Positions 35,230 through 44,202 of a stretch of DNA of 64,000 bases are shown here, in pieces. Made by a program: the position numbers and the translations under genes. Within the stretch, counting starts at the first letter, position 1. Each line of letters begins with the position of its first letter. Source of the DNA: Paralcaligenes sp. KSB-10 (GTDB lineage: Bacteria > Pseudomonadota > Gammaproteobacteria > Burkholderiales > Burkholderiaceae_B); NCBI RefSeq assembly GCF_021266465.1, contig NZ_CP089848.1, forward strand, positions 4,278,001 to 4,342,000, given 5' to 3'. A model generated the notes under the pieces. That model searched no databases and was not told the origin of the DNA. It worked only from the letters and a program-made list of their open reading frames with translations.

Positions 35230-36225
35230 ATGATATACGACACATATGATCATATTAAGGTTGATGAAAAATCTTCGGTCGATGTCGAGGTTTGCTTGTG
35301 TGAGTGTTTTGCTCGTGATGGTTTGCAGCATGAAACGCAATACATCCCGACGGAAAAAAAGGTGGCTGTGATCGAAGCATGTGCGAAGGCGGGGTTTCCT
35401 CGTGTCGAGGCAACTTCCTATTCGAATCCGGCTGTCATTCCTCAATTTGCGGACGCTTCCGACCTGTTAAAGAAGTTGTATAAGGCGCCAGGCACCTACT
35501 ACAAGGCTACATGCGCGAATGCGCGAGCTGTCGAGCGTGCCGACGCAGATCGCCAGGCAGGTTTCGGTGCAAACGAGATCAGCTTCCTGGTTTCAGCCTC
35601 CAACTCACATTCATTGACGAATTTGCGTCGGACACGCGAAGATCAGTTCAAAAACATTCGCGAAATGGCATCGCTTGCCGGCAATGCATTTCGCATCATA
35701 GGAACCATCTCTGTCGCCTTCGGATGCCCCTTCGAAGGCCGCGTGTCGCGCGAGAGTGTGCTGGAAGATATTGAATCGCTGGCTCGGCTAGGCATACGTC
35801 ATATAGCACTTGGCGACACCACGGGAATGGCAACGCCCCAGACTGCCCGTGGACTCTTTACGCAGGCTCAGGCGGCGTTTCCGGAAATCATATTCATTGC
35901 ACATTTTCACGATTCACGAGGAACGGGCATTGCCAACTGTGTCGCGGCTCTGGAAGCGGGCGTGCGTTACTTCGATTGCGCCTTGGGTGGCGTCGGCGGC
36001 CATCCTTCCAAAGTGCGGTATGGAGGAGGGGTGACCGGCAACGTTTGCACTGAAGACTGGGTAAATCTGCTGGAATCGATGGGAGTAAGGACCGGAGTAG
36101 ATCTTGATGGACTGATGCACGTTTCGGCCATGGCAGAGGATATCTTGCAGCGTCAGCTGCTCAGCAAGGTTGCACGTAGCGGAGTTAATCCACTGGCGGC
36201 AGAGCGGGCGTTTTTTAATACGTAG
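35230..36225 (+). CDS. HMG-CoA lyase-like DRE-TIM metallolyase with His in the catalytic Cys position
   Basis: 331 residues. The DRE-TIM barrel signs are ECFARDGLQ (25-33, Arg29-Asp30), GDTTGMATP (195-203) and the metal ligands His225/His227 (AHFHDS). In HMG-CoA lyases the loop GGLGGCPYAxGAxGNV carries the catalytic Cys; here it reads GGVGGHPSKVRYGGG then GNV, with His258 where the Cys is expected. The chemistry may therefore differ from HMG-CoA cleavage. It is divergent from marR and followed after 51 bp by a carboxyltransferase gene. Confidence 0.82.
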   Translation: MIYDTYDHIKVDEKSSVDVEVCLCECFARDGLQHETQYIPTEKKVAVIEACAKAGFPRVEATSYSNPAVIPQFADASDLLKKLYKAPGTYYKATCANARAVERADADRQAGFGANEISFLVSASNSHSLTNLRRTREDQFKNIREMASLAGNAFRIIGTISVAFGCPFEGRVSRESVLEDIESLARLGIRHIALGDTTGMATPQTARGLFTQAQAAFPEIIFIAHFHDSRGTGIANCVAALEAGVRYFDCALGGVGGHPSKVRYGGGVTGNVCTEDWVNLLESMGVRTGVDLDGLMHVSAMAEDILQRQLLSKVARSGVNPLAAERAFFNT

Positions 36226-36276
36226 TGGGTACCCCCCGAGGGGCTCCTCCTCAAGCTTACAGTATCGGGAAATAGC

Positions 36277-37836
36277 ATGGATTGGCAGAATGAAGCTAAA
36301 GAAATAGCCCAACGTCGCTTGTGGGCACGCGAGCATGGCGGAGATGAATCGCTCGCAAGATATCGGTCCAAAGGATGGAAAACCGTTCGCGAGCGCATCG
36401 ATTTGCTTGTAGACAAGGGGTCGTTCCAGGAAATCGGACAACTGTCCGGTTCGGCGGTCTACGAAAATGGTCAGGTAGTGAGTGTCACGCCTTCGACATT
36501 TGTCATGGGCTTGGCCGAAATCGATGGGCGTCAGGTTTCTGTGGGAGGTGACGATTTTAGTGTGCGCGGAGGGTCAAGCGGGGGGTATCGGCCTAAAGGC
36601 GGACACAATGGGTTCTCAGGCGATCTTGCCTATGAGTACAAGATTCCATTGATCAATCTTTACCATGGAGCCGGCGGTAGTGTGTCGTCGGTCAGTAAAC
36701 GTGGCTATGCCTTATACCCCGGGTCGAATTCGTCGCGCCATTTCGTCGAACTGCTGGGGCATGTACCAGTAATTAGCGCGGTGATGGGATCTTCCGCAGG
36801 CGGCCCGGCAGGACGCGCCGTACTCTCTCATTTCTCCGTCATGATCCGGGGGAAGAGCCAAGTTTTTGCGTCCGGCCCTCCTGTCGTAAAGCGTGCGCTT
36901 GGCATCGATATCACCAAGGAAGACCTGGGTGGCGCAAGTGTCGCAGTAGATAAAGCGGGCACTATCGACAATGCGGTAGATACCGAGGAAGAATGCCTGG
37001 ATGCAATACGCCGTTTCTTGAGCTACATGCCCCAGAATGTTTGGGAGTTGCCGGAACGGAAAGTCGGTTGCGACTCTCCTGGGCGTGCTGAAGAGGCGTT
37101 GCTGGGCATTGTTCCAGAGAACCGGCGCCGTCCTTACGACATGAAGAAAATCATTCATATGGTCGTTGACAAGGAGTCATTCTTCGAACTTCAGCCGACA
37201 TTTGGCAAATCTGTGATTACAGGACTCGCGAGATTGGATGGTTTTGTTGTCGGAATCATCGCCAATACACCGATGTCCCTCGGCGGGGCAATAGATGGGC
37301 CAGCTGCGCGCAAGCAAACACGCATGATCGATTTGTGCGACACCTTTCACATTCCCATCATCTTTCTTGTTGATGTGCCTGGATTTTGCATTGGCCCCCA
37401 GGCGGAACAGGCTGGCGCATTGCGCGAAGGAATGCGCTGTCTGCAAGCACGAATGCAAGCAACCGTTCCAATGATGAGTGTTGTCGTGCGGCGCTGCTTT
37501 GGTTTTGGAGGATTTGCTACACGGGACAATATGGGCCTGGACTTCAAAATAGCATGGCCCTCTGCACAAATCGGATCGCTTCCCACGGAAGGCGGCGTCA
37601 TGGCGGCTTATCGCCGTGAAATCGAATCAGCAGATGATCCGGAATTGCGTCAGAGAGAGATCGAAGAAGAAGTTCGCCGATTGAGCTCGCCTTTTCGTAT
37701 GGCGGAAGAATTCTCCATCGAGGATCTTATTGATCCAAGGGAAACCAGACCCTACCTGTGCCGGTTCATAAGAGCCATGCAGGGTCGTTTGAAAACCCAG
37801 CTTGGCCCAAAGGGGCGAGTGGGCACGAGAGTTTAG
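36277..37836 (+). CDS. Acyl-CoA carboxylase, carboxyltransferase (beta) subunit 1
   Basis: 519 residues. Two crotonase-like carboxyltransferase domains are visible: the N-terminal with LYHGAGGSVSSV and GSSAGGPAGRAVL, the C-terminal with FLVDVPGFCIGPQAE and RRCFGFGGFATRDN. These move CO2 from carboxybiotin to an acyl-CoA. It belongs to the propionyl/methylcrotonyl-type beta family. It needs a biotin carboxylase and biotin carrier; two sets are encoded 6-8 kb downstream. Substrate cannot be told from sequence alone. Confidence 0.88.
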   Translation: MDWQNEAKEIAQRRLWAREHGGDESLARYRSKGWKTVRERIDLLVDKGSFQEIGQLSGSAVYENGQVVSVTPSTFVMGLAEIDGRQVSVGGDDFSVRGGSSGGYRPKGGHNGFSGDLAYEYKIPLINLYHGAGGSVSSVSKRGYALYPGSNSSRHFVELLGHVPVISAVMGSSAGGPAGRAVLSHFSVMIRGKSQVFASGPPVVKRALGIDITKEDLGGASVAVDKAGTIDNAVDTEEECLDAIRRFLSYMPQNVWELPERKVGCDSPGRAEEALLGIVPENRRRPYDMKKIIHMVVDKESFFELQPTFGKSVITGLARLDGFVVGIIANTPMSLGGAIDGPAARKQTRMIDLCDTFHIPIIFLVDVPGFCIGPQAEQAGALREGMRCLQARMQATVPMMSVVVRRCFGFGGFATRDNMGLDFKIAWPSAQIGSLPTEGGVMAAYRREIESADDPELRQREIEEEVRRLSSPFRMAEEFSIEDLIDPRETRPYLCRFIRAMQGRLKTQLGPKGRVGTRV

Positions 37837-37892
37837 GTGGCACCAATAATTGTTTCACGTCAATGAAACAAGAACTATCACATGGAGAGACA

Positions 37893-38912
37893 ATGAAAAA
37901 GCAAATTATGCCGCTCTTTTCGTCGAGTAGGCGCGATGTTTTGGTTCGCACAGCCACGTTGGCCGCCACGGCGGCCATGGGCTGCATCACAACACGATTG
38001 GCGTATGGGCAGTCTACGTACCCAAATAGGCCTATTCGGTTACTGGTGGCCGTCGCACCGGGTGGGCCGACCGACAACCTGGCCAGGATGATTGGCCAGA
38101 AACTGACTCAGGCATGGGGGCAGTCGGTTGTGATTGAGAATAAGCCTGGCGCCGGACAGGTGATCGGCACGGGTGTCGTGGCCAAGGCGGCACCCGATGG
38201 CTACACCTTGCTGATGACCACGAACACGCTTGCCGTGAACCCATGGTTGTTTAAAAATTTGCCATACGATGCCCAAAAGGATTTCGTTCCCATTACACAA
38301 GTGGCGTCTTCAAACCTGGTGCTCATTGTGCACCCCTCCGTCCCCGTGACTACGCTGCAAGAGCTCCTTGATTACGCCAAGAAGTATCCGGGCAAGTTGA
38401 ACTACGGATCCAGTGGGCCTAGTTCGTCGTTGCGTCTTGCCGTAGAGCTGATCAAGTCCATGGCCCATGTTGATATGGTCCATGTGCCGTTCCATGGCGC
38501 CGGCCCATTGATGACTGCAATCATGGGCAACGTGGTGCAAGTTGCGGTTGTGGACGTTCCCACCGCTAAGCCGCACATTAAGTCAGGAATGGTTCGCGGA
38601 ATCGCAGTCACAAACAATCATCGTGAGCCCAGCTTGCCGAATTTGCCTACGATGAGTGAATCTGGGCTTCCCGGCTATAGCGCTGAATCGTGGTTCGGCT
38701 TGATTGCCCCCAAGGGGGTGCCCAAACCGATCGTGGACCAGATTCAAGCGGAAGTCGCAAAGATCCTTCGTATGCCGGATGTTGTCAATTCACTTACAAG
38801 CCAGGGAGAAGAGCCTGTTGGCAGTTCTCCCAAGGCGTTTGCCGAGTTCGTAGACCGCGAATTGGCCAAGTGGCGCAAGGTTGTCGAAGACGAAAAAATT
38901 TCCGTCCAGTAA
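37893..38912 (+). CDS. Bug-type (TctC-like) periplasmic substrate receptor
   Basis: 339 residues from ATG 37893 with GGAGAG upstream; an earlier in-frame start would overlap the carboxyltransferase and is rejected. The N-terminus SSRRDVLVRTATLAATAAMG looks like a twin-arginine-type signal, unusual for Bug proteins. YPNRPIRLLVAVAPGGPTDN is the Bug start and HVPFHGAGPLMTAIMGN the family block. It lies between the carboxyltransferase and the CoA-transferase, so it probably captures the acid that the cluster activates. Confidence 0.9.
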   Translation: MKKQIMPLFSSSRRDVLVRTATLAATAAMGCITTRLAYGQSTYPNRPIRLLVAVAPGGPTDNLARMIGQKLTQAWGQSVVIENKPGAGQVIGTGVVAKAAPDGYTLLMTTNTLAVNPWLFKNLPYDAQKDFVPITQVASSNLVLIVHPSVPVTTLQELLDYAKKYPGKLNYGSSGPSSSLRLAVELIKSMAHVDMVHVPFHGAGPLMTAIMGNVVQVAVVDVPTAKPHIKSGMVRGIAVTNNHREPSLPNLPTMSESGLPGYSAESWFGLIAPKGVPKPIVDQIQAEVAKILRMPDVVNSLTSQGEEPVGSSPKAFAEFVDRELAKWRKVVEDEKISVQ

Positions 38913-38933
38913 ACATTCATGAAGGGAGTAGGT

Positions 38934-40166
38934 ATGATTCAGGCGTCCGCACCATCAGGCCCGTTGCTCGGATACCGTGTGCTGGAGTTGTGCAGCACGA
39001 TTGCTGGTCCCGTTTGCACCAGACTGATGGCCGATTTCGGTGCGGAAGTCATCAAGGTCGAACCGCTCGAAGGGGATAGCGTCCGTCAGCTTGGCTACCA
39101 CGTAAACAATGTCTCGCTCTACGCAGCATCCATACTACGGAACAAGAAGGCAGTCAGCATAGACTTGAAGACGCAGCGAGGCGTCGAGCTTGTGTTGAGC
39201 CTGGCCGAACAATGCGACATTGTGGTCGAGAACTTCAGGCCAGGAACCATAGAACGGCTTGGCCTCGGGTACGAGGTTCTCTCACGGGCCAATCCCGGCC
39301 TTGTCCTGGTGCGTATCAGCGGATACGGACAGAGCGGGCCTTATCGGGAAAAGGCCGGGTATGGAGCCATATGCGAAGCTACGGCAGGCGTACGGCATAT
39401 GACCGGCGACCCCGATCGTCCCCCCGCGCGGGTCGGCCTGGCCTCGACGGATTACCAGACTGCTGTATTTGCAGCATATGGCGCAGTGCTCGCTTTGCTG
39501 GAGCGTCACAAGACGGGGAAGGGCCAGGTGGTGGACGCTGCGCTGTACGAAGCGTCATTCAGCATGATGGAGTCAATCGTTCCGGCGTATGACAAGCTGA
39601 AAGTTGTCCCGGGCCGTACAGGCTCACGTCTTCAAAGTACTGCACCCAATAATCTTTATATCGCACAAGACGATACTTATGTACTGATTTCCGCAAATAA
39701 CGACAAGGTATTTCGTCGTCTCTGTCAGGCAATGCAGATGCCGCATTTAATCGATGATCCGCGTTTTGCGACGGTCAAGGCTCGCGCAGAGAATATTGAT
39801 GCGATCGACGAAGTGGTTGGCGCATGGGTGGTTCAGCACGGCAGCCGGGATGTGCAAACGTTTCTGGACAATTTGGGAGTGCCGGTATCTCTGGTCTATA
39901 CGATAGCGGATATCTACCAAGATCCACATTATCGCGAGCGCGACATGCTGGTGACTATTGGGCATCCACAGCTGGAACACATAACATTGACCGGCGTTAC
40001 TCCAAAGTTGTCCGATACTCCAGGCGCCATACATCACGCCGGACCAGCCTTGGGCCAGGATACCGAAGCTGTGCTTTCTACGATGTTGGGTATAGACGCT
40101 GAAGAGCTCGTGCAGCTTGAAAAAGATGGGGTGATTGGTATCCGTCGCGTCAAGGAACGGCATTAA
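38934..40166 (+). CDS. Class III CoA-transferase (CaiB/BaiF family)
   Basis: 410 residues from ATG 38934, with GAAGGGAG upstream. GYRVLELCSTIAGPVCTR at the start, DFGAEVIKVEP, ENFRPGTIERLGLGY and GYGQSGPY are the family blocks. The GKGQVVDAALYEA segment holds the Asp region of the active site. It moves CoA between acids and would activate the imported carboxylic acid without ATP. It lies 21 bp after the Bug gene and before the second carboxyltransferase. Confidence 0.9.
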   Translation: MIQASAPSGPLLGYRVLELCSTIAGPVCTRLMADFGAEVIKVEPLEGDSVRQLGYHVNNVSLYAASILRNKKAVSIDLKTQRGVELVLSLAEQCDIVVENFRPGTIERLGLGYEVLSRANPGLVLVRISGYGQSGPYREKAGYGAICEATAGVRHMTGDPDRPPARVGLASTDYQTAVFAAYGAVLALLERHKTGKGQVVDAALYEASFSMMESIVPAYDKLKVVPGRTGSRLQSTAPNNLYIAQDDTYVLISANNDKVFRRLCQAMQMPHLIDDPRFATVKARAENIDAIDEVVGAWVVQHGSRDVQTFLDNLGVPVSLVYTIADIYQDPHYRERDMLVTIGHPQLEHITLTGVTPKLSDTPGAIHHAGPALGQDTEAVLSTMLGIDAEELVQLEKDGVIGIRRVKERH

Positions 40167-40267
40167 CAATCCAACCTGTTCGCCGCCCACCAAATTTAGC
40201 ACTTTGCACGTAAGGTCGTCATGCGAAATCTTTGCGTTTCTTTGTCGCGCAATACAGGAACCATACC

Positions 40268-41893
40268 ATGGCTTTAATTGAGTCAAACATCGTCACCTCC
40301 AGCGAGTCCTTTTGCCGGAATCGGGAAGCAATGCTCACATTGCTGCAACGTGTACGAGGCGTCGAAGCATCAACGCGGGAAGTCTCCAACGCTGCCGGGC
40401 CACGCTTTCGGGAGCGGGGCCAACTGTTGCCTCATGAACGCCTGGGGCTTCTACTCGATCGCAATGCTCCTTTCCTTGAATTATCCACGCTCGCAGGATA
40501 CGGCATGGGGCGAAAACGATCAGATGGAAAGGCAGTGGCCGGGGGCGGCCTGATCGCGGGCATTGGAGCCGTTTCCGGCGTGCGCTGCATGGTCTGTGTC
40601 TCCGATTCTGGAATAGATGCGGGCGCTTTTCAGCCCAAAGGCCTGGAGAAGCAATTGCGCATCCAGGAGATTGCACTTGAAAACAAGCTGCCCTTCGTAC
40701 AGTTGGTGGAAAGCGCCGGCGCCAATCTTTTGAATTATGAAGTTCAGAGCTTCGTTCATGGAGGCCAGAAATTTCGCAATCTGGCACGTTTATCGGCAGC
40801 GGGCCTGCCGATAGTAACGATTACACATGGAGCGTCTACCGCGGGAGGCGCCTATCAGACGGGCCTCTCGGACTACATAATCATGGTGGAAAATCGCTCT
40901 CGGGCGTTCCTGGCTGGGCCATCATTACTCGAAGCCGCCACAGGAGAAATTGCGACGGAAGAGGAGTTGGGCGGTGGACTTATGCATGCCACCATCTCAG
41001 GGCTGGCGGATTATCTGGCTCAGGATGATCGTGATGCCATCCGCTTGGCCCGGGAGGTTCTTGAATCGTTGCATTGGAACAAGAGGCGCCAGGTGCCGCA
41101 TGCCGTCGAATTCGAACCTCCACGCTACGACGGCGGCGAGTTGCTTGGCATTATGCCGGAAGACTACCGCCAGCCCGTGGATATGCGTGAAGTCATTGCA
41201 AGGATAGTAGACGGATCATTATTCCGCGAGTTCAGTGCCTTGTACGGCCCAGCGACTGTATGCGGCCATGCGTTCATTAAAGGTTACTCAGTGGGCATCA
41301 TTACTAACAATGGGCCTATCGATCCGGCGGGCGCGGCCAAGGTCACTCACTTTATTCAAGCCTGTTGTCAGGCCGATATGCCATTGATTTACTTGAATAA
41401 CACTACCGGTTTCATGGTGGGGAAAAGCTTTGAGGAACGTGGCAGCATCAAGCATGGCTCCAAGATGATCCAGGCTATCGCCAATGCCAATGTGCCGCAA
41501 ATTACCGTGTTTTGCGGAGCCTCGTTCGGAGCGGGAAACTATGCCATGTGCGGGCGCGGATTTCATCCCCGCTTTTGTTTTTCCTGGCCGAACGCGAAAA
41601 CAGCCGTGATGGGCCCCGAACAGGCGGCAGAAACGATGACTACCGTGAATCGCGCGGCTATGTTGCGCAGATACGGAGAGGCGGATGAGGCCAAGCTGAA
41701 AGAACTCCACGATAAGGTGGTGGCGAATTTTATGCGACAAATGGATGTTTTCACAACAAGCGCCCATGTCCTGGATGACGGAGTCATCGATCCGCGAGAC
41801 ACACGAAATGTATTGGCACAGACTCTCGAAATTTGCCGAGATGCCGACATGCGTCAGGTAAATCCCATGCAATTCGGTGTCAGCCGCCCATAG
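40268..41893 (+). CDS. Acyl-CoA carboxylase, carboxyltransferase (beta) subunit 2 (methylcrotonyl/geranyl-CoA type)
   Basis: 541 residues from ATG 40268, with AGGAA upstream. The N-terminal RLGLLLDRNAPFLELSTLAGYGM segment, ESAGANLLNYEV and HGASTAGGAYQTGLSDY are like the beta subunits of methylcrotonyl- and geranyl-CoA carboxylases, as is YLNNTTGFMVGKSFEERG in the C-terminal half. It therefore differs in subfamily from the first beta subunit. It is followed by the fused biotin carboxylase/carrier subunit, its natural partner. Confidence 0.9.
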   Translation: MALIESNIVTSSESFCRNREAMLTLLQRVRGVEASTREVSNAAGPRFRERGQLLPHERLGLLLDRNAPFLELSTLAGYGMGRKRSDGKAVAGGGLIAGIGAVSGVRCMVCVSDSGIDAGAFQPKGLEKQLRIQEIALENKLPFVQLVESAGANLLNYEVQSFVHGGQKFRNLARLSAAGLPIVTITHGASTAGGAYQTGLSDYIIMVENRSRAFLAGPSLLEAATGEIATEEELGGGLMHATISGLADYLAQDDRDAIRLAREVLESLHWNKRRQVPHAVEFEPPRYDGGELLGIMPEDYRQPVDMREVIARIVDGSLFREFSALYGPATVCGHAFIKGYSVGIITNNGPIDPAGAAKVTHFIQACCQADMPLIYLNNTTGFMVGKSFEERGSIKHGSKMIQAIANANVPQITVFCGASFGAGNYAMCGRGFHPRFCFSWPNAKTAVMGPEQAAETMTTVNRAAMLRRYGEADEAKLKELHDKVVANFMRQMDVFTTSAHVLDDGVIDPRDTRNVLAQTLEICRDADMRQVNPMQFGVSRP

Positions 41894-41968
41894 TCCACCA
41901 AGGTGGCGAGGTCATTGCATGCCTGACATCCCGTTCCGCACTTCTTATCTATCTACAGGACTCTGTTG

Positions 41969-43897
41969 ATGACAACTATCAGCAAGCTTTTGGTGGCAAA
42001 CCGCGGCGAGATTGCCATGCGCATATTGCGCACTGCCCGCTCAATGGGCATTCCGACTGTCGCAATTTATTCCGAAGCCGATTCCGGATCGCCATATGTT
42101 GAATTCGCCGATCAGGCCGTATGCGTGGGTGCGGCCCTGCCCGCAGAATCGTACTTGAATATCAATGCCATTATCGAAGCGGCTTATCTGAGCGGCGCAA
42201 ATGCGGTGCATCCAGGTTATGGATTCTTGTCCGAGAACGCAGAGTTTGCTCACGCATGTCGTGAAGCTGGGCTGATCTTCGTCGGACCATCCGAACAGGC
42301 GATACGTGCCATGGGTGACAAGGCAGAGGCTAAGCTGTTGATGAAAAAAGCCGGCCTACCTTGCATACCTGGGTACGACGGGGAGGATCAAAATCCTTCA
42401 ACGCTGAAGCGCAAAGCGCAGGAACTGGGCTACCCCGTCATGATCAAAGCCACGGCGGGCGGTGGAGGCCGCGGCATGCGCATTGTGCATTCAGCTGCTG
42501 CGTTCGATGCCGCACTGGCTTCCGCGCAGTCCGAAGCACGCAATGCGTTCGGTAGCGATATTGTCATCCTGGAACGTGTGGTGACGAACCCCCGGCATAT
42601 CGAAATCCAGGTGCTAATCGATAAGTATGGAAATGGAGTTCATCTCGGCGAGCGTGATTGCTCGGTGCAGCGCCGCTATCAGAAGGTGATCGAGGAGGCG
42701 CCCGCACCCGGGCTCGATCCGGATCTGCGCGAGCGCATGGGCGCGGCGTCGGTTGCTGCAGCCGTCCAGGCTGGCTATCTAGGTGCAGGAACATTCGAAT
42801 TTTTAGTGGACGATTCGGGCAAGTATTACTTCATGGAAATGAATACGCGGCTGCAGGTAGAGCATCCCGTAACCGAAGCCATTACCGAACTCGATTTGGT
42901 AGAGTGGCAATTGCGCGTCGCGATGGACGAAGAACTGAGCTTTCAACAGGCTGACATAGAACTCCAGGGCCATGCAATCGAAGCACGCTTGTGTGCGGAA
43001 GACGAAGCGCAGGGCTATATGCCTCAAAGCGGTCGCATCGATATCTGGTCGCCTTCACCGTCGGTCAGGGTCGAGCACTCGCTAAAAAGCGGCATGGACG
43101 TTTCTCCGTATTATGACTCGATGATGGCCAAACTCATTGCATTCGGAGCGTCACGCGAGGATGCCCGGCGCAAGCTTGTTGCCGCCCTGCGTGAAACCAT
43201 TGTCTTCGGTATCAAAACCAATCAGCAGGCATTGATTCGTTGTTTGAATGATCCGCGTTTCATTCGCGGAGGGGTGGGTACCGATTTCATGCAAACGGAG
43301 AGCGAGCCGATTGAAGCGCTGGATAAGGATATCGCAGGATTGGCGATAGCGCTTGCAGCGAGTGCTGGTTCGGATCCACTCACCTGCATTAATCGTGGTG
43401 GCGCCAATCTCTACTTATCTGATGAGGCTGAACACGTCCACACTGTGCACATTGGCCATGATGGTTCGCAAGGAATCGTTGTCACGGTGGACGATAAATC
43501 CTTCCACTTGGCGATCAAACAGCTACAAGAAGGGCGGGTCAGGTTTACCTATGATCGCTTAGAGAGCATGGCTTTCATTTTCAGCGTACATGACCGCATT
43601 TATGTTCATCTGGCCGGCCAATCCTTTTGTTTTATAGATAAAACGTACGCGCCTGCAACCAGTTCGAATAATGAGGCCTCTGACAGCCGGGTTCGAGCTG
43701 TATCGAATGGCCGCGTCGTTAATGTGATTGTCAAGGTTGCAGACACGGTCAGGCAAGGTGATGCGCTACTGACGGTGGAAGCCATGAAGATGGAATATAC
43801 CTATGTAGCCCCGGTAAACGGCCACGTAGAGCACGTGCATGTGAAAGTTGGGCAGGCAGTAAGCTCTGGCAATTTGCTGTTGGAACTCATGGTTTAG
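41969..43897 (+). CDS. Acyl-CoA carboxylase alpha subunit: biotin carboxylase fused to biotin carrier domain
   Basis: 642 residues from ATG 41969 (a TTG lies directly before it). The biotin carboxylase domain (1-about 450) shows KLLVANRGEIAMRI, HPGYGFLSENAEF, the ATP loop KATAGGGGRGMR and EMNTRLQVEHPVTE. The C-terminal carrier domain has the biotinylation motif EAMKMEY near residue 606. It makes carboxybiotin for the upstream methylcrotonyl-type beta subunit. Length fits MccA/AtuF-type alpha subunits. Confidence 0.92.
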   Translation: MTTISKLLVANRGEIAMRILRTARSMGIPTVAIYSEADSGSPYVEFADQAVCVGAALPAESYLNINAIIEAAYLSGANAVHPGYGFLSENAEFAHACREAGLIFVGPSEQAIRAMGDKAEAKLLMKKAGLPCIPGYDGEDQNPSTLKRKAQELGYPVMIKATAGGGGRGMRIVHSAAAFDAALASAQSEARNAFGSDIVILERVVTNPRHIEIQVLIDKYGNGVHLGERDCSVQRRYQKVIEEAPAPGLDPDLRERMGAASVAAAVQAGYLGAGTFEFLVDDSGKYYFMEMNTRLQVEHPVTEAITELDLVEWQLRVAMDEELSFQQADIELQGHAIEARLCAEDEAQGYMPQSGRIDIWSPSPSVRVEHSLKSGMDVSPYYDSMMAKLIAFGASREDARRKLVAALRETIVFGIKTNQQALIRCLNDPRFIRGGVGTDFMQTESEPIEALDKDIAGLAIALAASAGSDPLTCINRGGANLYLSDEAEHVHTVHIGHDGSQGIVVTVDDKSFHLAIKQLQEGRVRFTYDRLESMAFIFSVHDRIYVHLAGQSFCFIDKTYAPATSSNNEASDSRVRAVSNGRVVNVIVKVADTVRQGDALLTVEAMKMEYTYVAPVNGHVEHVHVKVGQAVSSGNLLLELMV

Positions 43898-43962
43898 CAC
43901 TGCATCTTGGCAAGTACAGGACGGCATGGCTAATACAACAAAGCATTTCTTAAGGAATAAAC

Positions 43963-44187
43963 ATGGTTCAGGAAATCAATTCGGAAATCACCGGCTCAAT
44001 GTGGAAGGTGTTGTGCAAGGTTAATCAACGTGTTGCCAAGGGTGATGAAATTTTCATCGTCGAGTCCATGAAAATGGAAATACCCGTATTGGCCGAAGAG
44101 GATGGCTTAATTGTTGAAATACTGGTAAATGAAGGCCAAACAATAACCGAAGGCCAACTGATGGCACGTGTTGAGCCGAACAAATAA
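43963..44187 (+). CDS. Stand-alone biotin carrier protein (biotinyl/lipoyl domain)
   Basis: 74 residues, a bare biotinyl domain. The biotin motif is ESMKMEI with Lys37 as attachment site, in the usual hairpin. AAGGAAT precedes the start. It lies 15 bp before a separate biotin carboxylase gene and 65 bp after the fused subunit, so a second, three-part carboxylase is encoded next to the first. It most likely serves carboxyltransferase subunit 1. Confidence 0.9.
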   Translation: MVQEINSEITGSMWKVLCKVNQRVAKGDEIFIVESMKMEIPVLAEEDGLIVEILVNEGQTITEGQLMARVEPNK

Positions 44188-44202
44188 CCAGGAGAGGTCA
44201 AC

